From Symbiobacteriaceae bacterium (GTDB lineage: Bacteria > Bacillota > Sulfobacillia > Symbiobacteriales > Symbiobacteriaceae), in assembly GCA_029239785.1 (NCBI GenBank), contig JARBUG010000020.1:1-42139 (forward strand): a stretch of 42,139 nucleotides of DNA, written 5' to 3'. The notes beneath the pieces were generated by a model. It was not told the origin of the DNA. It did no database searches and was given only the letters and a program-made list of their open reading frames with translations. Both the position numbers and the translations under genes were made by a program. This document shows, piece by piece, positions 16,333 to 24,801 of the stretch (within the stretch, counting starts at the first letter, position 1; each line of letters begins with the position of its first letter).

Positions 16333-17847
16333 ATGAGTAGTATCCTGGAAGGGGCTCGCAAAGGCTGGGGTCGGAATCTGAAGGGTGACATTTTCGGTGG
16401 CATTACGTCCTCCGTCGTCGCACTTCCTCTGGCCCTGGCCTTTGGCGTTGCATCGGGCGCCGGAGCAGCGGCAGGCCTGTACAGCGCAATCTTCTGCGGC
16501 GTAATTGCTGCCATGTTCGGCGGCTCCCCCGCCCAGATCAGCGGCCCCACCGGCGGTATGACGGTCGTGCTGGTTCCGGTCTTCAAGGAGCTTGGTATCG
16601 AAGGCCTGTTCCTGGCCATGTTCCTCGCAGGTCTTATTCAGATCGGCCTCAGTTTCCTGAAGGTCGGCAAATACATTCATTACATTCCCCATCCCGTTAT
16701 TTCGGGCTTTACGAACGGCATCGCGATTCTGATTTTCTCGCAGCAGATTCCGACCCTCCGGACCGCTGCCGGCCTGCCTAACTGGCCCGCCATTGCGATC
16801 GCCGTCGCCGTTCTCGCCATCATGTTCATCTGGCCAAAGATCACCAAGGCGGTTCCGGGCTCCCTGGTCGCCCTGATCGCCACCACGGTCATCGCCGTTC
16901 TCTTCATGCAGGGCGGACTCGATATCATCGGCGAGATTCCGACCAGCCTCCCCAAGCCCCAGCTCGGCTTCTTCCTCTCCCAGTGGCAGAACACGCTGCA
17001 CGTGCTGAAACCGGCCATTATGCTCGCCCTGCTGGGCGCCATCGAATCGCTGCTGGCCGCCGTCGTGGTTGATGAACTGGCCGGCACCCGCCACAAGCCT
17101 GACAAGGAACTCTTCGGCCAGGGCCTCGGCAACGCTGTCGCCACGCTCTTCGGCGGCATCGCCGGCACCGGCGCCATCGTCCGCTCGGCCGTCAACGTGC
17201 GGGCCGGCGGCCGGACCCCCTTCTCGGGCATCTTCCATGGCATTCTGATCCTCCTGGTCACTCTGTTCCTCGGCAAGTACGCCTCCGCCATCCCCATGGC
17301 CACCCTGGCCGGCATCCTCATGATGACCGCCATCGGCATGGTCGAGTGGGAGTCGATTAAAGACCTGAAGCGGGCGCCCCTGGCCGACTCGGCCGTCATG
17401 CTGGCCACCGCCGGCCTGACCGTCTTCACCGACCTTGTGACCGCCGTGGCCGTCGGCCTGGTTCTCTCCATGGCCCTCTTTACCGGCAAAATGTCGCAGG
17501 CTCCGCTCACCACTCGGCGGGAAGGCAACCTGCTCCATCTCTCCCTCAGCGGCCCGCTCTTCTTCGGTATGGCGAAGCGCTTCCTTGACGAAGTCGAAGC
17601 GGCCGGCCCCGGCAGCACCATCCTGTGGGATCTGCGCCAGGTTACCTCGGTCGACGCCACCGGCGCCGTCGTTATGCGCAAGGCGTACCGCAAGGCCACC
17701 GAAATGGGCAACCGGGTCTACATCGTTGGCATGCAGGAGCCGGTGCACAAGGTGCTGGAGAAGTTCGAAGTCCTGCACGAGATCGAGCCCGCCAGCCTGC
17801 GCCACTCTGTTGATGAAGTTCGCGAACTGGTGATGCAGGCCGACTAA
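16333..17847 (+). CDS. SulP family anion transporter with STAS domain
   Basis: 504-aa inner-membrane anion carrier. The N-terminal SulP core is clear (GDIFGGITSSVVALPLALAF, then GLYSAIFCGVIAAMFGGSP and ISGPTGGMTVVL). About ten hydrophobic segments run to roughly residue 390, and a cytoplasmic STAS domain follows (SLSGPLFFGMAKRF to the end). Homologues move sulfate, bicarbonate or dicarboxylates with sodium or protons; the substrate cannot be read here. Bicarbonate would be notable in a Symbiobacterium-like organism that depends on supplied CO2 (inference). It is a plus-strand gene among minus-strand neighbours, divergent from the glycosylase, with its own terminator. Confidence 0.92.
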   Translation: MSSILEGARKGWGRNLKGDIFGGITSSVVALPLALAFGVASGAGAAAGLYSAIFCGVIAAMFGGSPAQISGPTGGMTVVLVPVFKELGIEGLFLAMFLAGLIQIGLSFLKVGKYIHYIPHPVISGFTNGIAILIFSQQIPTLRTAAGLPNWPAIAIAVAVLAIMFIWPKITKAVPGSLVALIATTVIAVLFMQGGLDIIGEIPTSLPKPQLGFFLSQWQNTLHVLKPAIMLALLGAIESLLAAVVVDELAGTRHKPDKELFGQGLGNAVATLFGGIAGTGAIVRSAVNVRAGGRTPFSGIFHGILILLVTLFLGKYASAIPMATLAGILMMTAIGMVEWESIKDLKRAPLADSAVMLATAGLTVFTDLVTAVAVGLVLSMALFTGKMSQAPLTTRREGNLLHLSLSGPLFFGMAKRFLDEVEAAGPGSTILWDLRQVTSVDATGAVVMRKAYRKATEMGNRVYIVGMQEPVHKVLEKFEVLHEIEPASLRHSVDEVRELVMQAD

Positions 17848-17862
17848 ATCGACCAAAACCAA

Positions 17863-17899
17863 ACGGCTCCGAGGGTGAATCACCCCCGGAGCCGTTTTT
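17863..17899. terminator. Bidirectional terminator between SulP and ABC genes
   Basis: A stem of about 15 bp (CGGCTCCGAGGGTGA pairing with TCACCCCCGGAGCCG) is followed by TTTTT on the plus strand and TTTGGTTTT on the minus strand. It serves both convergent units. Confidence 0.9.
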
Positions 17900-18655
17900 C
17901 TATGCCACTGTCATCTGCTTGCGAATCCGCCAGATTGCCACGCTGCCGCACACCACCATGAGGCCCAGGAGCATGCTAACTTCTCCCGCAGCGTTCAGGA
18001 GCCCTTCGCCCCGCATCATGACCTTGCCCAGCGCTTCGGTCATGAAGTAGCTCGGCATCCACTTCTGCACTGCCAGAATGAACGGCGGTGCGCCGTCGAT
18101 AGGCATCATGACGTTGCCGAACATGGCGATGGAAAAAAAGAGGATCATGGAGATGGGGAAGGCGGCTTCAGCAGACTTGACCAGAGCGCCAATGGCCAAT
18201 CCCATCGACAGGCAAGCCAGAGACGATATGAACAGCACCACCGCCGTGGCGGGAATGTTGAGGGGTGCGTGGACACCGAACAGCAGGTGGCCGACGACGA
18301 AGATTACCACGATTTGCAGGGTGGCCATGGCTATGTTGGCCAGCATTTGTGCGCCGAACCAGACCCCCATAGAGAGCGGCGTGGTGAACAGGTGGCGCAG
18401 TGAGCCGTTCTGCCGTTGACTCGCCAGGGCAATGGCCACGGTCATCAGTCCGGCGGAGAGGAGCATGTAGACGAGCTGCCCGGCCATCATGAAGTCGAGC
18501 ACGTCGGAGCCACTTTCTCCGTTGCCCCACATCGACCCGAAAATCACGACGAGGACAACTGGTATGGCCAGGTTGAAGAAAAAGGCGATTTTGTTCCGCA
18601 TGATGGCCCGGAACTCGTGTAGGGTCATCAGTTTCAGGTTGTTAAGTGTACGCAT
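17900..18655 (-). CDS. ABC-2 type transporter permease
   Basis: 251-aa membrane subunit of an ABC-2 exporter. The N-terminal helix and first membrane segment (FRAIMRNKIAFFFNLAIPVVLVVIFG) are typical. Five more hydrophobic stretches follow, including GQLVYMLLSAGLMTVAIAL, MILFFSIAMFGNVMMPI and the last at VSMLLGLMVVCGSVAIW. The cargo is unknown; this type exports drugs, lipids or peptides. Only one base separates it from the ATPase gene upstream, so the two form a pair. The histidine kinase/response regulator pair is next on the same strand, which may indicate control of the exporter (inference from position). Confidence 0.9.
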   Translation of the reverse strand: MRTLNNLKLMTLHEFRAIMRNKIAFFFNLAIPVVLVVIFGSMWGNGESGSDVLDFMMAGQLVYMLLSAGLMTVAIALASQRQNGSLRHLFTTPLSMGVWFGAQMLANIAMATLQIVVIFVVGHLLFGVHAPLNIPATAVVLFISSLACLSMGLAIGALVKSAEAAFPISMILFFSIAMFGNVMMPIDGAPPFILAVQKWMPSYFMTEALGKVMMRGEGLLNAAGEVSMLLGLMVVCGSVAIWRIRKQMTVA

Positions 18656-18656
18656 T

Positions 18657-19580
18657 TTAATCGCGCAGCCTCCTTCCAGTCAGGGCCATGAAGACATCTT
18701 CCATGGTGGCGGAGCGTGTCCGCAGTTCGCCGAGGGGAATGTGGTTCGCCTGGGCGTACCCGGCGAAGGCCATCAGGCTGGCGGCCGTGTTGGCCGTGCG
18801 CAGCACCAGCAGGTGATCCTCGGTCTGAACGCCGGTTACGGCGCTGAGTTGGGCGATTTCGGCCATGTTGACCGGGAAGCCCGTCACATCGATTTCGATG
18901 GCCGCCTCGGGGCCGAATTCACGCACGAGCTCCCGGGGCGTGCCCTCGGCGAGAATCTTGCCGTGGTCCATAATCGCCACCCGGTCGCAGAGCTTTTCGG
19001 CCTCTTCCATGTAGTGGGTCGACATGATGACCGCCCGGCCCTCGGCCTTCAGGCCGCGAATGACGTCCCAGAGGCTGTGGCGGGCCTGGGGGTCGAGACC
19101 GGTAGTGGGCTCGTCCAGGAAGAGCACCTCCGGGCGCCCCACCAGGGCCAGGGCCAGCGAGAGCCGCTGCCGCTGGCCGCCCGACAGCGATTTGGCCGTG
19201 CTGCGGGCCTTTTCAACCAGGTTGAACTGCTGGAGCAGGTCGCCGGGGCGGGCCGGGTTGGGGTAAAGGCTTGCATACAGTTCCAGCAGCTCGCTGACCC
19301 GGGCGGTTTCGGGCATGCTGGCCGCCTGCAGCGTCAGGCCGATGCGCTCCCGCACGCCGGCGCTCTGGGTGATGCTGTCGAATCCGCAAATGGTGCAGGT
19401 CCCGGCGTCGGGCCTGCGAATGCCTTCCATCATCTCGATGGAGGTCGTTTTGCCCGCACCGTTGGGCCCGAGCAGGCCAAAGATTTCGCCTGCGTGTACG
19501 GTCAGGTTAAGGCCCTCGACGGCGGTGTAGGTGCCGTACCGCTTCGTCAGGTTGCGGGCGATGATTTTCGCCTCTGCCAT
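18657..19580 (-). CDS. ABC transporter ATP-binding protein
   Basis: 307-aa nucleotide-binding subunit of an ABC-2 exporter, DrrA/CcmA-like. Walker A is GPNGAGKTT, the Q-loop region is LTLQAASMPETA, the signature is SLSGGQRQRL, Walker B is VLFLDEPTTGLD, and the H-loop is MSTHYMEEAE. A C-terminal extension of about 90 residues is common in drug or peptide exporters of this class. ATG 19578-19580 is chosen because AAAGGA precedes it; a GTG 36 bases upstream has no ribosome-binding site. It is translated just ahead of the permease. Confidence 0.93.
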   Translation of the reverse strand: MAEAKIIARNLTKRYGTYTAVEGLNLTVHAGEIFGLLGPNGAGKTTSIEMMEGIRRPDAGTCTICGFDSITQSAGVRERIGLTLQAASMPETARVSELLELYASLYPNPARPGDLLQQFNLVEKARSTAKSLSGGQRQRLSLALALVGRPEVLFLDEPTTGLDPQARHSLWDVIRGLKAEGRAVIMSTHYMEEAEKLCDRVAIMDHGKILAEGTPRELVREFGPEAAIEIDVTGFPVNMAEIAQLSAVTGVQTEDHLLVLRTANTAASLMAFAGYAQANHIPLGELRTRSATMEDVFMALTGRRLRD

Positions 19581-19715
19581 GTCTGCGTCATCCTTTCGGA
19601 CTTCAATCTTGCTCACAGGTCAGATGATACGGCAGACAGCGGCGCCCGCCCATCGCCGGGGCGGGTGTTTTGCGGATCACCCATTCGGGTGATGGCGAAG
19701 TTCGGACATTTTGAT

Positions 19716-19830
19716 GACCACAGAGGTCACAGAGGACACTGAAACCCGGTAAGTCGTTCCAGGTCATCATTCTTGCTGATGGCCCCGAGGTTCATTCCTG
19801 GGTTCTGTGGCATCTGTGTCCTCTGTGGTC
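19716..19830. repeat. Palindromic repeat element C
   Basis: A 115-bp imperfect palindrome bounded by a perfect 10-bp inverted repeat (GACCACAGAG and CTCTGTGGTC). Its arms are built from CACAGAG/ACACTG-like units, as in element B, and its core GGTAAGTCGTTCCAGGTCATCAT matches the cores of A and B. It fills the space between the ABC ATPase start and the response-regulator stop. Confidence 0.85.
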
Positions 19831-19839
19831 ACTACTGTT

Positions 19840-20487
19840 TTAGATCCGAATAAGTCCCCGGCTCAGCGCCCGGGTAACCGCCTCGGTGCGGTCACGCACG
19901 TCGAGCTTCTGGAACAGGTTGCTGATATGCGTTTTGACCGTATTCTCACTGATGAACAGGGCCGCGGCGATCTCCTTGTTGGCGGCGCCCCGGGCCATAA
20001 GGCCCAGGATCTCCAGTTCCCGCTCGGTCAACTGGTCAGCGGGCTCACTTTTTCCGCCCGGCCCACCCTGGCTGATCACCTGCATCAGCTTCGCAGCAAT
20101 ATGCGGCGGCAGCAGCGACTGGCCCGCCGCCACCGCCCTGATGCCCTGGAGCAGCTCTTCGGGTGGGGCATCCTTGAGCAGGTAGCCCTTGGCGCCCGCC
20201 TGAAGCCCGCCCCAAATCAGCTCGTCATCATCGTATGTAGTAAGGACCAGCACCTGAATGGCCGGCCACTGCCCTTTGATCGCCTTCGTCGCCTCGACGC
20301 CCGTCATGACGGGCATCTGCATATCCATCAGAACCACGTCCGGCTGGAGTTCGCCCGCCAGGCGCACCGCCTCCTCGCCGTTGCCCGCCTCGCCCACCAC
20401 GTTCAGACTGGGGCTCTGCTTCAGCAGGGCGACGAGGCCCGCCCTGACCACCCGATGATCATCGACAACCAGTACAGTAATGGCCAC
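19840..20487 (-). CDS. NarL/LuxR-family response regulator
   Basis: 215-aa two-component regulator. The receiver domain has the acidic pocket D9/D10, the phospho-acceptor D55 (VVLMDMQMP), T in LVLTTYD and K in GYLLKDA. A LuxR-type helix-turn-helix follows (LTERELEILGLMARGAANKEIA, then SENTVKTHISNLFQKL). It is encoded two bases after the histidine kinase, its clear partner. The target genes are not known; the ABC exporter lies next downstream beyond repeat element C. Confidence 0.95.
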   Translation of the reverse strand: MAITVLVVDDHRVVRAGLVALLKQSPSLNVVGEAGNGEEAVRLAGELQPDVVLMDMQMPVMTGVEATKAIKGQWPAIQVLVLTTYDDDELIWGGLQAGAKGYLLKDAPPEELLQGIRAVAAGQSLLPPHIAAKLMQVISQGGPGGKSEPADQLTERELEILGLMARGAANKEIAAALFISENTVKTHISNLFQKLDVRDRTEAVTRALSRGLIRI

Positions 20488-20489
20488 AA

Positions 20490-21932
20490 TTAGTTCCTCC
20501 CTGCCGGAATACGAGCGATAATGCGACAGCCTGCGCCCGGCGCTGATTCAACAGCCAAGGTGCCGCCCAGGGCATGGGCACGGGCTGCCATACCGGGCAG
20601 GCCAAAGCCTCCGCCCCCAGCGCCCGTCCGCTCCGGCCCGAATGCGGACGGGTCGAAGCCGATGCCGTCATCTTCCACTGCCAGCGCCACGCTATTGGCC
20701 TCGGCGGTGAGCCGCACGAGGACCCGGCTGGCCCGGGCATACTTCATGGCGTTGTGCAGCGCCTCCTGGGCAATGCGCAGCAGGGCCGCCTCGGCGGCGG
20801 GGGTGAGCGGCGGCAGGTCGCCCTGTGCGGTCAGTTCGGCACTCAGGGCAGCTCGCCGCTCAACCGCAGCCACCTCGGCGGCAAGGGCCTCGGCGAGGCT
20901 CTTTCCTTCCAACCGGTGCGGCTGCAGGTTCCAAACGGAGCGGCGGGCCTCCTGCAGGCTTTCACGGGCCAGGGTTTCGGCCTCGTCCCGGTGGAGGCCG
21001 GCGGCAGCGGGGTCTGCGGCGCCCTGCATGGCCCGCAGGTGCATGATGATGCCCATGAAGCCCTGCGCCAGCGTGTCGTGAATCTCCCGGGCCATGCGGT
21101 TTCGCTCCTCAGCGATGGCCAGGTCGCGCAGGCCCCGTTCGGCCTCAAAGAGCCGGGCCGTTTCGAGTGCAACGGCCACCTGCCCGGCAATGGTCTGGAC
21201 GGTGAACAAGTCCTCGCTGTCGAAGACGCCGGGACGGATGCTCTGCACGACCAGGGCGCCGACCACCCGGTCGCCCAGGCGCATGGGAACGGCCAGTTGA
21301 GCGGCCGCGGCCAGGCCCGGGGCGAGGGGTGCGGGGGCGCCGTCCCCGGCCAGCACGCCGCTGACCGGGTAAACCCGCCCCAGGGGCACCTCCTCCTGGT
21401 TTCTGGCTGCACAGGCCGCCAAAATGAGATGATCACCCTGCCGACGCAGCGCTGCCACAACGTCGTAGCCAAAGGTGCCGCGCATCACACGCACCACAAA
21501 ATGCAGCAGCGGCTCAGGCTCCAGCACGGCCGCCACCTGCTGCCCTACCTGCCCGACCGCCCGCAGTTGGACTGCTTTGCGGGTTAAGGCCTCCGTCCGT
21601 TCCCGCACCCGGTCCTCGAAGCGCCCGGAAAGCGCTGCGAGGTCTCCGGCCAACGCATGCATTGCCTCGGCCACCGGGCCCAGGGCCGAGTTTGGCGGCA
21701 GCAGGGCATGCGCCTGCAGTTCCCCGGCCCGGAGCCGTGCGGCGGTTTCCAACAGCTCCTCCGCCGGCCTGGCCACTGCGGCGGCGGCGCCGTAAGCCAC
21801 GGCCGCGACTGGCGCCAAAACCCACAGCAGACGCCACGGTATCAGCCCGCTCAGCACCATCAAGAGCACCGGGCTGCCGCCCATCGCAGCCCAAATCAGA
21901 AACAGGCGAGTACGAAGGCTCAGCGCATCCAT
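20490..21932 (-). CDS. NarL-partner sensor histidine kinase with GAF domain
   Basis: 480 aa. Two N-terminal hydrophobic segments (about 9-30 and 33-53) lead into a HAMP-like linker and coiled coil. A GAF-like domain spans about 125-260. A HisKA_3 dimerisation domain carries the phospho-acceptor H285 in AREIHDTLAQG, and an HATPase_c domain has N in LHNAMKYA and the G boxes EDDGIGFD and GGGFGLPGM. With almost no external loop, it probably senses something in the membrane or cytoplasm. The start ATG sits very close to GGGGAG, so the exact start is uncertain. It is paired with the response regulator. Confidence 0.93.
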   Translation of the reverse strand: MDALSLRTRLFLIWAAMGGSPVLLMVLSGLIPWRLLWVLAPVAAVAYGAAAAVARPAEELLETAARLRAGELQAHALLPPNSALGPVAEAMHALAGDLAALSGRFEDRVRERTEALTRKAVQLRAVGQVGQQVAAVLEPEPLLHFVVRVMRGTFGYDVVAALRRQGDHLILAACAARNQEEVPLGRVYPVSGVLAGDGAPAPLAPGLAAAAQLAVPMRLGDRVVGALVVQSIRPGVFDSEDLFTVQTIAGQVAVALETARLFEAERGLRDLAIAEERNRMAREIHDTLAQGFMGIIMHLRAMQGAADPAAAGLHRDEAETLARESLQEARRSVWNLQPHRLEGKSLAEALAAEVAAVERRAALSAELTAQGDLPPLTPAAEAALLRIAQEALHNAMKYARASRVLVRLTAEANSVALAVEDDGIGFDPSAFGPERTGAGGGGFGLPGMAARAHALGGTLAVESAPGAGCRIIARIPAGRN

Positions 21933-22002
21933 CTCCCCGATCAGATCTTTCGAGTAGGGTGGAATTTCCGCCGATAGCCGCCGTTCACCTGCCTACACGC
22001 GC

Positions 22003-22034
22003 GGAAAAGCGGGAAGGACTTACCCTTCCCGCTT
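22003..22034 (-). terminator. Terminator after the spore-protein gene
   Basis: A perfect 11-bp stem (22007-22017 with 22024-22034) with TTTT on the minus-strand 3' side. Confidence 0.85.
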
Positions 22035-22039
22035 TGTGG

Positions 22040-22267
22040 TTACCGAGTGGTGCCGGCTCCGCCGCCAAGCTGAGACTCAGCCAGGGCGATCATTTTCTTG
22101 ACCATGTAGCCACCGACAGAGCCGTTCACACGAGAGGGAAGATCGCCCTTGTACTGCTGGGCGTAGTTGGCGATGCCCAGTTCGGAGGCCGTCTCGTTCT
22201 TCAGCTGATTCAGCGCGGCCCGGGCGTTGTTAACCAGGATATCGTTGCTGTTGTTGTTTCCAGCCAT
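22040..22267 (-). CDS. Alpha/beta-type small acid-soluble spore protein
   Basis: 75-aa DNA-binding protein of the spore core. Family members coat spore DNA in an A-like form and protect it from UV and heat, then are cut by the GPR protease at germination. The conserved blocks are present: NETASELGIANY, which includes the GPR recognition region, and the second helix VNGSVGGYMVKKMIALAESQLGG. Asn-rich N-terminal residues fit the family. It should be transcribed in the forespore by sigma-G, but I could not place a convincing sigma-G promoter. It is a single gene with its own terminator and marks the organism as an endospore former. Confidence 0.93.
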   Translation of the reverse strand: MAGNNNSNDILVNNARAALNQLKNETASELGIANYAQQYKGDLPSRVNGSVGGYMVKKMIALAESQLGGGAGTTR

Positions 22268-22411
22268 GATTCGTTCGTCCCCCTTGTGCGTAGTTAGTGC
22301 GGCTCCGGCTTCCCACGCTCGGGTGTCAGCCGGTTCAGGCCCGCCACACTGTTTGGTGGCTTCCTGATGGTCTTATGTTGCCGCGGGGTTCAAACCCTTA
22401 TGCTGGCCAGA

Positions 22412-23242
22412 TTATGGTCTTCCTGGCTCAACATTGCAAACGCCCATTTGCAACGCGTGGAAGGAGCAGAAGACGGCTAGTTTTGCGGCGAAGACTTCAA
22501 GGTTAGCAAAGTCATCGGTCGTAAACGCATTCGGCTGCTCAGCATCCAGACACAGGACGCCGAACACCGCCTGACCGGCCCGCACCGGAACGCATGCGAT
22601 CGACCGGAAGTCGCGGGCGCCGCGCGCCGACTGCCAGTAAACCGGGTCTGTGGACACATCACGACAATAGTAGTCTTCCCCCGTCAGGAAGGCTCGGCCC
22701 GCACAGGAACGCTCGACGGCCAGGCGAGACCGTGTATTTCCTTGAAATCCTTCACCTACGACAAGTTCGAGATACTCTTCCGTATCATCGAGAATGAAGA
22801 ATCCACAGCGGCATTTACCTACGGGATGTACAACGCGCGTAACGCCCGACACCAGCGTCTGGAGCGCCGTCAGAATCTTAGGCTCCCAATCGGCGGCGTC
22901 GTGCATCATCAAATAAGCAAGGTCGCCATCTAGCATGCGCGAAAGGGTCAGTACACTTCCCTGCAAATTGTACGCCCGGGTCAGAGCCTGCAGGTCTCGC
23001 TTCGGCTCCGGCTTTTCGGCTGTGAGTGCAGGCGCGGCCTGTACCGACGTTTGCACCGGCTGGGCGGGCGCCGAGCTCGATGCCTGCCATTTGCCCACAA
23101 TCCAGTTGCCATAGCCAAAGAGGAATCCCTCACTGGAGCGGAGGATCTTCCACAGCAAGGCGCCGACAAAGAGTGCGCCTACCAGCGACGCCCAACCCAC
23201 TGGACCTGGGTTGTTCTCGACCAGACTCACCACCCATCCCAT
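22412..23242 (-). CDS. Membrane-anchored GAF-domain protein
   Basis: 276 aa. One N-terminal membrane segment (VGWASLVGALFVGALLWKIL) and an Ala/Pro-rich linker lead to a cytoplasmic GAF domain over about the last 170 residues. The GAF core is seen in CRCGFFILDDTEEYLELVVGEG and FRSIACVPVRAGQAVFGVLCLDAEQPNAF. There is no kinase, cyclase or HTH output domain, so it may be a sensor partner of another protein. ATG 23240-23242 is preferred, with GGGG eight bases upstream; an earlier GTG at 23293 is possible. It is monocistronic. Confidence 0.8.
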   Translation of the reverse strand: MGWVVSLVENNPGPVGWASLVGALFVGALLWKILRSSEGFLFGYGNWIVGKWQASSSAPAQPVQTSVQAAPALTAEKPEPKRDLQALTRAYNLQGSVLTLSRMLDGDLAYLMMHDAADWEPKILTALQTLVSGVTRVVHPVGKCRCGFFILDDTEEYLELVVGEGFQGNTRSRLAVERSCAGRAFLTGEDYYCRDVSTDPVYWQSARGARDFRSIACVPVRAGQAVFGVLCLDAEQPNAFTTDDFANLEVFAAKLAVFCSFHALQMGVCNVEPGRP

Positions 23243-23330
23243 AGCAAGCACCCCGTCTGCCGCTGCGATTGGTTCCCACTTCCATCCTAACACACCCAGT
23301 AATTGTCAGTCAATTCCGGTGATGGGCAGC

Positions 23331-23369
23331 AAAAAAGCGAGCGGGCCGTCAGAGCAGGCTCGCTCGCTT
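23331..23369 (-). terminator. Terminator after panD
   Basis: The inverted repeat GCGAGCG/CGCTCGC with flanking pairs (23335-23345 with 23358-23369) is followed by TTTTTT on the minus strand. Confidence 0.8.
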
Positions 23370-23373
23370 GATG

Positions 23374-23742
23374 TTATCTGTGGGCGCCGACGGGCTGAAC
23401 CTGTCGGTTATCGGCATCGACCAGGACGACGGTGGGCTTGTGGCCGACCAACTCTTCCTCGGTGTACTGTGCGTAGCTGATGATGATGACCAGGTCGCCG
23501 GGGTGCGCCAGACGGGCAGCGGCGCCGTTCAGGCAGATGACCCCCGAGCCGGCCGGGCCGGCGATGGTGTAGGTTTCGAACCGGGCCCCGTTGTTGACGT
23601 TCACGATGGCAACCTGTTCATGCTCCAGGATATCAGCAGCCTTCAGCAAATCGCTGTCGATGGTGATGCTCCCGACGTAGTTCAGGTTCGCCTCGGTCAC
23701 GGTGGCACGGTGAATCTTCGATTTGAACATGGTCCGCAGCAT
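23374..23742 (-). CDS. panD: Aspartate 1-decarboxylase (PanD)
   Basis: 122-aa precursor of the pyruvoyl enzyme that makes beta-alanine from L-aspartate for pantothenate and coenzyme A. The self-cleavage site is G24-S25 in NYVGSITID; Ser25 becomes the pyruvoyl group. K9 ([10 protein letters not shown]), the conserved NGARFETY region and [11 protein letters not shown] are present. Start ATG with AGGAGGGG eight bases upstream; an upstream extension of the frame is not part of the family. panB and panC are not adjacent. It stands alone with its own terminator. Confidence 0.96.
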   Translation of the reverse strand: MLRTMFKSKIHRATVTEANLNYVGSITIDSDLLKAADILEHEQVAIVNVNNGARFETYTIAGPAGSGVICLNGAAARLAHPGDLVIIISYAQYTEEELVGHKPTVVLVDADNRQVQPVGAHR

Positions 23743-23865
23743 GGGCGGCCCCTCCTGTCGATTCAAGGTCCAGGCCGCGCAGTCGGCGCGGTCCCGGCCA
23801 AACTCTAGCCTAATCCGAAGTAGCCTGGCGGTCAAGCCCCTCGCGATTATGACAGTGCAACAGGA

Positions 23866-24801
23866 CTATCGGATACGCTCAAAGACCGCGTCGGCGATGT
23901 TGGCACCAGTAACCAGGACCATCGTTCTGCCAAGCCCTCCGGCGCCGTGCTTGAGCAGCGCGGCCGTGCCGGCGGCGCCTGCGGGTTCCGCGACAATCCG
24001 CTCTTCGTGGAGCAGGAAGCGCATTGCGGCCCAGAGGTCATCGTCGGTAACGCGCAGCAGTCGGTCGACGTGCCGGGCGGTCATCGACAGCGTATGCTCG
24101 CCGGGCTTGCGCGCGCCCAGTCCATCGGCAATGGTGTTGACCCGCTCCAGTTCGACGATGCGGCCGGCGCTTACCGATCGAATCATCGAGTCGGCACCTT
24201 CGGGCTGCACGCCGATCACTTTGACGCCGGGCTTCAGCGCCTTGATGGCCGCCGCCACGCCTGAGATCAGCCCGCCGCCGCCAATGCCCATCAGCAGGGT
24301 ATCAAAGTCGAGGCCGGCCAGTTCCAGGGCAACGGTGCCCTGCCCGGCAATGACCGCCGGGTCGTCGTAGGCGTGGACCAGCGAGAGCCCTTCTGCCTGG
24401 CCGATGCGCAGGGCGTTCTCGAAGGCGGCCTGGTAGTCGATGCCGTGCTCGATGACCCGGGCGCCTTCCGCCTCGATCAGGGCTTTCTTCTGGGGATTCG
24501 CGCCGTCGGGCACGCAAATGGTGGCAGGCCGGCCGTAGAGCCGGGCCGCCCGGGCCACGGCAAGGCCATGGTTCCCGGCGCTGGCCGTGACGACCCCGCC
24601 CGGGACCCCGGCATCGACCAGGGATTGCAGCTTGACCAGGGCGCCCCGGATTTTGAAGGTCCGGATCGGGGTAAAGCACTCGAGCTTTAGGCTGACCTCG
24701 GTGCCGACCTTTGCGCTGAGCCTCGGGGCCGATATGACAGGCGTGGGCGGGAAATATCGCCGCACGACAGCCTCTGCCTGTTTGAATTGATTTAGCTCCA
24801 C
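23866..24801 (-). CDS. Threonine/serine dehydratase-like PLP enzyme
   Basis: 311-aa fold-type II PLP enzyme that probably deaminates L-threonine or L-serine. The PLP lysine is in RTFKIRGA, with the substrate loop SAGNHGLAVA and the phosphate-binding glycine loop GIGGGGLISG. There is no C-terminal ACT domain, so it is the short catabolic (TdcB-like) or serine-racemase-like type rather than IlvA. Start GTG overlaps the asparaginase stop by one base (TAGTG), so translation is coupled. With the two upstream genes it forms an amino-acid/amide breakdown operon (inferred). Confidence 0.9.
   Translation of the reverse strand: MELNQFKQAEAVVRRYFPPTPVISAPRLSAKVGTEVSLKLECFTPIRTFKIRGALVKLQSLVDAGVPGGVVTASAGNHGLAVARAARLYGRPATICVPDGANPQKKALIEAEGARVIEHGIDYQAAFENALRIGQAEGLSLVHAYDDPAVIAGQGTVALELAGLDFDTLLMGIGGGGLISGVAAAIKALKPGVKVIGVQPEGADSMIRSVSAGRIVELERVNTIADGLGARKPGEHTLSMTARHVDRLLRVTDDDLWAAMRFLLHEERIVAEPAGAAGTAALLKHGAGGLGRTMVLVTGANIADAVFERIR

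Noticed and set aside
16312..17883. A 523-codon open frame antisense to the SulP transporter gene
   Set aside because: It exists because GC-rich third positions remove stops from the opposite frame. The product is a His/Gly/Asp-rich string with no domain, and the plus-strand protein is an unmistakable transporter.
22380..22412. GGGGTTCAAACCC followed by GGCCA, resembling a tRNA T-arm and 3' end
   Set aside because: No matching 5' acceptor strand, D-arm or anticodon arm could be fitted upstream.
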